64,000 nucleotides of DNA from Bradyrhizobium iriomotense (GTDB lineage Bacteria > Pseudomonadota > Alphaproteobacteria > Rhizobiales > Xanthobacteraceae), in assembly GCF_030160715.1 (NCBI RefSeq), contig NZ_BSOW01000012.1, positions 1-64,000 on the forward strand. Reading direction: 5' to 3'. This document shows positions 59,387-64,000 of this stretch, piece by piece. Under the pieces are notes generated by a model. It saw only the letters and a program-made list of their open reading frames with translations. It was not told the DNA's origin and did no database searches. Within the stretch, counting starts at the first letter, position 1, and every line of letters begins with the position of its first letter. The translations under genes were made by a program, and so were the position numbers.

Positions 59387-61664
59387 ATTGTTTGCCTCGC
59401 TGGCGCGATTGGGTCGCGGGATTGAGCTCGTTGAGGATGACGCCGACGAGCTTGCGTTCGGTGCCGCCGAGCGCGGCGAGGATGTCTTCCATGGCATCGT
59501 TGATGTCGAGGTGGGTGGGCAGCACGGCCACCAGGGCGTCGGCTGCGTCGAGCAGCTTGCGGTCGGCGGCGGTGAGCGGCATCGCCGGCCCATCGAGAAT
59601 CACGAGATCGGTGCCGCCTGCGGATCGTGCCTGCGCCACCGCCTTGCGGATGGCATCACTGGCCTTGCCGGCATCGCCGTCGGCGACGGGCAGCACCGAA
59701 ATGCCGTTCGCAGTCTTGATCTCGCGCGCGGCCTTGTTGCCGATCGAGAGCCAGCCGAACCGGCCCGGCTCGCTTTTGCCGGGACGGTTGATCTTGCTGG
59801 AGAGCCTGCGGGCCTGGTGGTCGGTGTCGATCATCAGCACGCGCGTGCCGTCGCGAGCGGCGGCGAGCGCGAAGTTCAACGCCGCGACGCTGCGGTCGGC
59901 CGTAGCGCCGGCGCCGACGATCGCAATCACCGGCATGGTCTTGCCTGCCGCACGGCGCGTCGCAGCAGTGCGCATGTCGCGCATCGCGTTGATCAGCGTC
60001 GTCAGCGGAAAGCCGGGACGCAGCGTCGGCCAGCCCAGCCGGGTGAGGTCGACCGTGTTGCCGACGGCGAGGATGGCGCCGAGCGTACGCATGACGTCGG
60101 CTTCCTGGAGGCGTGCGATCAGCGGCTTTTCGACCAGCGCCAGCGGCGGCGCCTGCGGCGCGGCCGTTGTGTCGGGCAAAGCTATTGGAGCCTCCGGAGC
60201 CGCCGTGCGCTCGCTGCGGGTCGGCTCGGGCTCTATTGCGCCGGCGGATAGTTGCCTGACGGCGACGAACCAGCCGGCGGCGGCGAGCGAGCCGAACAGG
60301 AAGCCGATCATGGCGAACAGGCTCATCGCCGGCGGGAACGAGCGCCGCTGCGGCACCGTGGCCTCGCCGATCACGCGGGCTGCCGACGTGTTCAGGCTCT
60401 CCTGCTCTTCCGTCTCGCGCGAGCGCTTCAGGAAGGATTGATAGACGTCACGACTGGCCTCGGCCTCGCGCTCGAGCTCACGCAGGCGCACCGCGGCCTG
60501 GCTGAGCTGCACGCTCTGCCGCTTCTGCGTTTCCAGCGCCCGGTTCAGCGAGGCCTCGTAGTCGCGTGCGCGCGTCAGGTCGTTCTTGGCGGCCTGGGCG
60601 AAGCGGTCGATCTCCTCGTTGATGGTGCGCTTGAGATCCTCGACCTGCTTCTCGGTCTGGCGCAGCGCCGGATGGCGCGGCCCGAGCTCGGCGGTCTGCT
60701 CCGCGTATTTCTTGCGCGCATCGGCATATTGCGCGCGCAGATTCGCGATTGTCGGCGATTGCAGCGCTTCCGGAATGGCGCCGGCATCGGTCGTGGTGCG
60801 CCGGCTCGCCTCGATCTGGTCGTAGCGCGCCTGCGCGTCCAGTGTCGCCGCGCGTGCCGCGGCAAGCCGCTGGTTGCTGGCGGAAAGCTGCTGGTCGCTG
60901 ATCAGCGTGTCCTGGGTGCCGACGAAATTGTTCTGCGCCTTGTAGGTCGCAAGCGCGGTCTCGGCCGTGCGCAGCCGCTCGCGCAGCTCCTTCAACCGGC
61001 TGGACAGGTCGTTGGTGGCGCGTCGCGCCGCCAGAGCCTGCGAGTTGCGCGATTCCGCGAGATAGACGTTGGTTAGCGTGTTGGCGAGCATCGCCGCCTT
61101 CGCCGGATCGGTCGACCAGACCTCGACGTCGACGATAAAACTCTTCTCGGTCTTGCGGATCGTGATGTGCCGGTTCAGCACTTCCAGGGCGCCAAGCTGG
61201 ACTTCCTTCTTGTCGTCCGCGGATGGAGCGCGGCCTTGGAGGCCGATCAGGCCAAGCAGCGACGACATCAAGTTCCTGCCGTCGCCGCCGCCGAACTCGG
61301 GATCCTTCTCGAGGTTGGCCTGCTGGATGACCTGGAGGAGGACGCTGTTGGAGGTGATCAGGCGCGCCTGGCTCTCCACCACCATGGACATGCCGGAAAC
61401 GTCCTGCGCGCGCGGCGTCAATTCGCGATCGACGAGTTGCAGCTCGCGCGGATCGACATAGAGCTGGGCGGTTGCGGTGTAGCGGGGCGTCAGGCTCTTG
61501 CCGACGGCGACGGCGAGGCTCGCGCCGATCAGACCGGCGGCCGCGATCGCGGCCTTGCGTTGCCAGACCAGGCGGGCGAGCTCGAGCACGTTGAAGCCGG
61601 CCGATGGCGCTGGCTGCCTGACCTCGCGCTTCGATCGCTCTATCGGCTGGTCGTAGTCAAGCAT
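59379..61664 (-). CDS. Wzz/BY-kinase-like exopolysaccharide chain-length protein, degenerate P-loop
   Basis: A 761-residue membrane protein. A Wzz-type N-terminus with one helix (about 35-57) is followed by a long periplasmic coiled coil (about 190-420), a second helix (about 433-458), a linker and a C-terminal P-loop-kinase fold. The kinase domain should carry a Walker A of the type GEGKST but reads IVGAGATADRS, so the P-loop lysine is gone, and the Walker A' site is VLMIDTDHQ. No tyrosine-rich tail is present. It probably sets chain length or organises the export complex without autophosphorylating. ATG 61664 is used. It overlaps the WecG/TagA gene. Confidence 0.85.
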   Translation of the reverse strand: MLDYDQPIERSKREVRQPAPSAGFNVLELARLVWQRKAAIAAAGLIGASLAVAVGKSLTPRYTATAQLYVDPRELQLVDRELTPRAQDVSGMSMVVESQARLITSNSVLLQVIQQANLEKDPEFGGGDGRNLMSSLLGLIGLQGRAPSADDKKEVQLGALEVLNRHITIRKTEKSFIVDVEVWSTDPAKAAMLANTLTNVYLAESRNSQALAARRATNDLSSRLKELRERLRTAETALATYKAQNNFVGTQDTLISDQQLSASNQRLAAARAATLDAQARYDQIEASRRTTTDAGAIPEALQSPTIANLRAQYADARKKYAEQTAELGPRHPALRQTEKQVEDLKRTINEEIDRFAQAAKNDLTRARDYEASLNRALETQKRQSVQLSQAAVRLRELEREAEASRDVYQSFLKRSRETEEQESLNTSAARVIGEATVPQRRSFPPAMSLFAMIGFLFGSLAAAGWFVAVRQLSAGAIEPEPTRSERTAAPEAPIALPDTTAAPQAPPLALVEKPLIARLQEADVMRTLGAILAVGNTVDLTRLGWPTLRPGFPLTTLINAMRDMRTAATRRAAGKTMPVIAIVGAGATADRSVAALNFALAAARDGTRVLMIDTDHQARRLSSKINRPGKSEPGRFGWLSIGNKAAREIKTANGISVLPVADGDAGKASDAIRKAVAQARSAGGTDLVILDGPAMPLTAADRKLLDAADALVAVLPTHLDINDAMEDILAALGGTERKLVGVILNELNPATQSRQRGKQYA

Positions 61665-61985
61665 GATCCCCAGCTTCCATTCCAACTGCCGCAGGCTGAG
61701 GGGGTACTCTTCGCGTTACGCGCTGCGTCCCTGATATAGGCGCTGAACAAACGCAACAGGGAAAATTTACCATACTCATTGAGGGACTATTCACCGAAAT
61801 GGCAAACAAAGCGTTTAAGCGCATGCGAGCGCGCGGCGCATCGTCGTGACGCTTCCACCGCCGCAGTCCCCCGGAGATTAACGGTTCGTTACCGCGCAGG
61901 CTCCCAAGCGTGCGCGCGTCCGACGGCGCAGTTTTGCGGGCGGGGCCCGCACGTCGGAATTCCCAGTGCGCCGTCGTCATGGTTG
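61665..61985. other. Intergenic region upstream of the polysaccharide operon
   Basis: About 320 bases hold the likely promoter of the minus-strand Wzz-type gene and the 3' flank of the methyltransferase gene. No convincing gene, terminator or regulator site is visible; the stretch is AT-richer at 61740-61790. Confidence 0.5.
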
Positions 61986-62792
61986 TCAGCGTTTTCGCAG
62001 GATGACGTGATAGTCGCCGTGTCGTACGTCGGCGCCGCGCGGCAGCAGGAAGCTCAGCACCGCGGCGCCGGCATCGACGAGAGCAGCGAACAGCGGCTTG
62101 CGCTTGCGCATCTCGGGATAGCGCGGGCTCTCGACCTCGCGGCGGTAGACCGTCTCGAGGCCGTGCGCGGCGGCAAACGCCTCGAGATTGGGGAGCGTCA
62201 CCAGCGGATGGAAGAAGGTCGGGAACGGCGGCTCGCCGGGCTCGCCCGCATTCTTGATGCCGCGAACGTGGCGGTAGAACCAGACGTGGAACCAGTGCGG
62301 CGAATATTTGGTGACGACGCCGGACAGCGAGCGCGGATTGGGCGCGCCGATCAAGATCATTCCGCCACGCTTCAACGCCTCGCAGAAATTCTTCAGCGCA
62401 GCCTCGACGTCGGGCAGATGCTCGATCACGTTGTAGCAGATGACGAGATCGACGCTTTCCGGCTTGAAGCGGTAGGTCTGGACGTCACCGAGGATCGCTT
62501 CCTGGGCGTAGTCGTTGTTGCGGATCTGGTCTTCGTCGATGTCGACGACGGTGACGTGGCTGCGGTTGAGGATTTCCAGCGGCAGGAAGCTGCAGGAGCC
62601 GCCGCCGGCCTCGTAGATTGCGAGCTCGCCCGGCGGCAGCTCGCGGCGCAGGACGTCGTGAACGGCGAGCAGGCTGTCGCGCGCCTCGCCCGAGACGAGG
62701 TCGAGCAGTGCCTGGGTGTGTGCCGGCTGAGTGATGGCGCTCGCATCAGTGCGGATCGTGGTCGCGAAATCGATCGTGGCTTGTCTGTTCAT
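61986..62792 (-). CDS. SAM-dependent methyltransferase
   Basis: A 268-residue class I methyltransferase. The cofactor motif is ELAIYEAGGGSCSFLPLEI (about 57-75, E-x-G-x-G-x-G type), then VVDIDEDQI (ribose-binding acidic residue) and CYNVIEHLPDVE (motif 4 region, about 116-127). Such enzymes in polysaccharide loci methylate sugars or nucleotide-linked intermediates; the acceptor is unknown. ATG 62792 is preferred over an in-frame TTG 9 bases upstream. The gene is on the same strand as the Wzz-type gene, 321 bases upstream of its start. Confidence 0.85.
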   Translation of the reverse strand: MNRQATIDFATTIRTDASAITQPAHTQALLDLVSGEARDSLLAVHDVLRRELPPGELAIYEAGGGSCSFLPLEILNRSHVTVVDIDEDQIRNNDYAQEAILGDVQTYRFKPESVDLVICYNVIEHLPDVEAALKNFCEALKRGGMILIGAPNPRSLSGVVTKYSPHWFHVWFYRHVRGIKNAGEPGEPPFPTFFHPLVTLPNLEAFAAAHGLETVYRREVESPRYPEMRKRKPLFAALVDAGAAVLSFLLPRGADVRHGDYHVILRKR

Positions 62793-63216
62793 GTTCTTCA
62801 ATCGCGCGGGTTCGTTTCAAATTACAGGGAATTTCTCGCACGCTCGAAGAGCAAATTCGATGCCGCTGCCGTGCCAATGGTTACGGTGCTTACGGTTGGG
62901 TTAATGCGAAGGCCCGTTAACTACGGCATCGTCCGCATGGTATGGCGGCTGCACGCTGGATCGGAAATTGCAGGAGCACTTCGGTGCAAATTCGCAAGGT
63001 AAAGCGCGTGAAAGCGGCGGTGTGGATGACGATTGGCTTGCAGGCAAGGCTGGATTTGGCGGCTTGCGGAGTTGCACCCCGCGTGATGGCGTTGTCCGGC
63101 GTGAGGCAACGTCGCTCGGGGCGTCGCCATATTGGGACAGTTGTGTTTCGCCGCAGCCTTGCTGTGCCGTCCTGGAGCAGGGGTTTTTCAACACATCTCG
63201 GCCATTCAACGATATC
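62793..63216. other. Divergent intergenic region of the polysaccharide locus
   Basis: A 424-base gap between the methyltransferase and the GT2 gene. It has short repeats (TTACGGTGCTTACGG at about 62880) and a GCAC-TTCG-GTGC stem at about 62979-62990 with a stable UUCG-type loop. An open frame at 62942-63220 is not protein-like. Both promoters should be here. Confidence 0.45.
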
Positions 63217-64000
63217 ATGACCCTGATCCCGACCGACCTCTCCACGAGCCGCATCACCGATGCCGTGCGCGACCCCAACCGGGAAATCGCCGCGAGCTCG
63301 CGCGTGCTCGACTTGTCCGTCGGCACCGTCGTCTGCATTCCCTGCTTTCGCCGGCCGCAGCATTTGCGGCTGACGCTGGAGTCGCTGGCAGGCCAGCGTA
63401 CCCCGCGCTCCTTCGCCGTGGTCATGGTGGAGAACGACGCCGCGCGGCGCGAGAGTGCGCCGGTCGCTGCCGAGTTCCTGGCTGCCGGAAAACTTCAGGG
63501 CATCTGCCTGGTCGAGAAGCGGCAGGGCAATTGCCAGGCGATCAATGCCGCGTTCGAGACCGCGCAGGCGTTGTTTCCGCTGGCGACCCGTTTCCTGATG
63601 ATCGACGACGACGAGATCGCCTCGCCCGACTGGCTCGAGCTGATGGTTCGTACCGCGGAAGCGACCGGCGCGGACGTGGTCGGCGGTCCGGTGCTGCCGC
63701 TCTTCGACGACGACAGCAAGCCATGGCTCGCGCGCCATCCGGCCTTCTGCCCGGCCTATGACTACACCGGCGCCGTGCCGCTGATCTATGGCTGCGGCAA
63801 CTGCCTGATCACGCGTTCGGTGTTCGACCGGCTCGGCAGTCCGGCTTTCGATCTCCGTTTCAATTTCCTCGGCGGCGGCGACTGCGATTTCTTCGTCCGA
63901 TGCCGGAACGCCGGCATGACATTCCACTGGACCGCGGAGGCCGTGATCACCGAGACGGTGCCGGAAGGCCGCACCAGCTTGGGGTGGATCGCCAAACGTG
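63217..64000 (+). CDS. Glycosyltransferase family 2, incomplete at window end
   Basis: The frame from ATG 63217 is open to the last base (261 codons) with no stop. The GT-A fold is clear: VVCIPCFRRPQHLRLTLESL (about 37-56), then KRQGNCQAINAAFE, the metal-binding FLMIDDDEIASPDW (about 124-137, D-x-D), and GCGNCLITRSVFDRLG with FNFLGGGDCDFFVR. It transfers a sugar from a nucleotide donor. The rest of the gene lies beyond the window. It faces away from the methyltransferase and is part of the exopolysaccharide region. Confidence 0.85.
   Translation, partial: MTLIPTDLSTSRITDAVRDPNREIAASSRVLDLSVGTVVCIPCFRRPQHLRLTLESLAGQRTPRSFAVVMVENDAARRESAPVAAEFLAAGKLQGICLVEKRQGNCQAINAAFETAQALFPLATRFLMIDDDEIASPDWLELMVRTAEATGADVVGGPVLPLFDDDSKPWLARHPAFCPAYDYTGAVPLIYGCGNCLITRSVFDRLGSPAFDLRFNFLGGGDCDFFVRCRNAGMTFHWTAEAVITETVPEGRTSLGWIAKR

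Noticed and set aside
62942..63220. An open frame in the 424-base intergenic gap before the GT2 gene
   Set aside because: No ribosome site, Arg/Gly-rich composition, and it ends inside the start region of a clear GT2 gene.
1..64000. A phage-defence or toxin-antitoxin island
   Set aside because: The island edge at the left holds only recombinases and small unknowns; no nuclease, helicase, kinase-toxin or immunity-like pair is recognisable in the window.

Overview
The window looks like chromosomal DNA of a slow-growing rhizobium of the Bradyrhizobium group. It has high GC with dense, strongly GC3-biased genes, GTG and TTG starts behind good ribosome sites, a FixK/FNR-type box, many solute-binding proteins, and families of intergenic palindromic repeats of the kind found in Bradyrhizobium and Rhodopseudomonas. 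This assignment comes from gene content and was not tested by any search.

Layout. (1) 1-3.7 kb is the edge of a genomic island. It holds a serine recombinase gene cut short at the window edge, two small companion ORFs, and a complete P4-type tyrosine integrase abutting the 3' end of a tRNA-Leu(CAA) gene. About 200 bp further right lies a 49-bp orphan 3' piece of a tRNA-Val(GAC), the classic footprint of integration into a tRNA gene. (2) 3.8-6 kb carries small hypothetical genes, an ATC-hydrolase family protein and two small paralogous helix-turn-helix-like proteins. (3) 6-20.9 kb is a mixed chromosomal stretch: a secreted lipase, a mandelate-racemase-like enzyme, a heme-binding sensor adenylate cyclase, solute-binding proteins (one under a FixK-type box), a probably dead alpha/beta hydrolase, a tandem DUF3606 protein, a DUF4173/response-regulator/histidine-kinase operon and a membrane-anchored GH3 enzyme. 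(4) 21-28.7 kb has a LysR/peroxiredoxin pair, dihydropyrimidinase, a TetR regulator with three palindromic operators facing pspA and a YiaAB protein, and a GNAT/membrane-protein pair. (5) 28.7-43 kb is catabolism and transport: SDR, aldehyde dehydrogenase, old yellow enzyme, GFA and TfoX-like proteins, a benzoylformate-decarboxylase-like ThDP enzyme, a flavin monooxygenase, an M20 peptidase, a complete gltIJKL-type glutamate/aspartate ABC transporter and a D-amino-acid aminotransferase. (6) 43-47.6 kb is an EmrAB-type efflux operon with a CMD-family gene and a divergent LysR regulator. (7) 48-53.6 kb has a fused indolepyruvate:ferredoxin oxidoreductase with a divergent Lrp regulator, then a second flavin monooxygenase. 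(8) 53.9-58 kb is a five-GAF GGDEF-EAL protein. (9) 58.6-64 kb is the start of an exopolysaccharide locus (WecG/TagA glycosyltransferase, Wzz/BY-kinase-like chain-length protein with a degenerate P-loop, methyltransferase, GT2 glycosyltransferase running off the end).

The most striking items are the island boundary with its odd tRNA-Leu (C33 and a mismatched variable arm), the three-operator TetR-PspA-YiaAB module, the five-GAF c-di-GMP protein, and several enzymes with a key catalytic residue changed: a mandelate racemase homologue with Lys166 replaced by Arg, an alpha/beta hydrolase without its serine, a GFA protein without its CHC motif and a Wzz-kinase without its P-loop lysine. No nod, nif, CRISPR or toxin-antitoxin cluster is visible.
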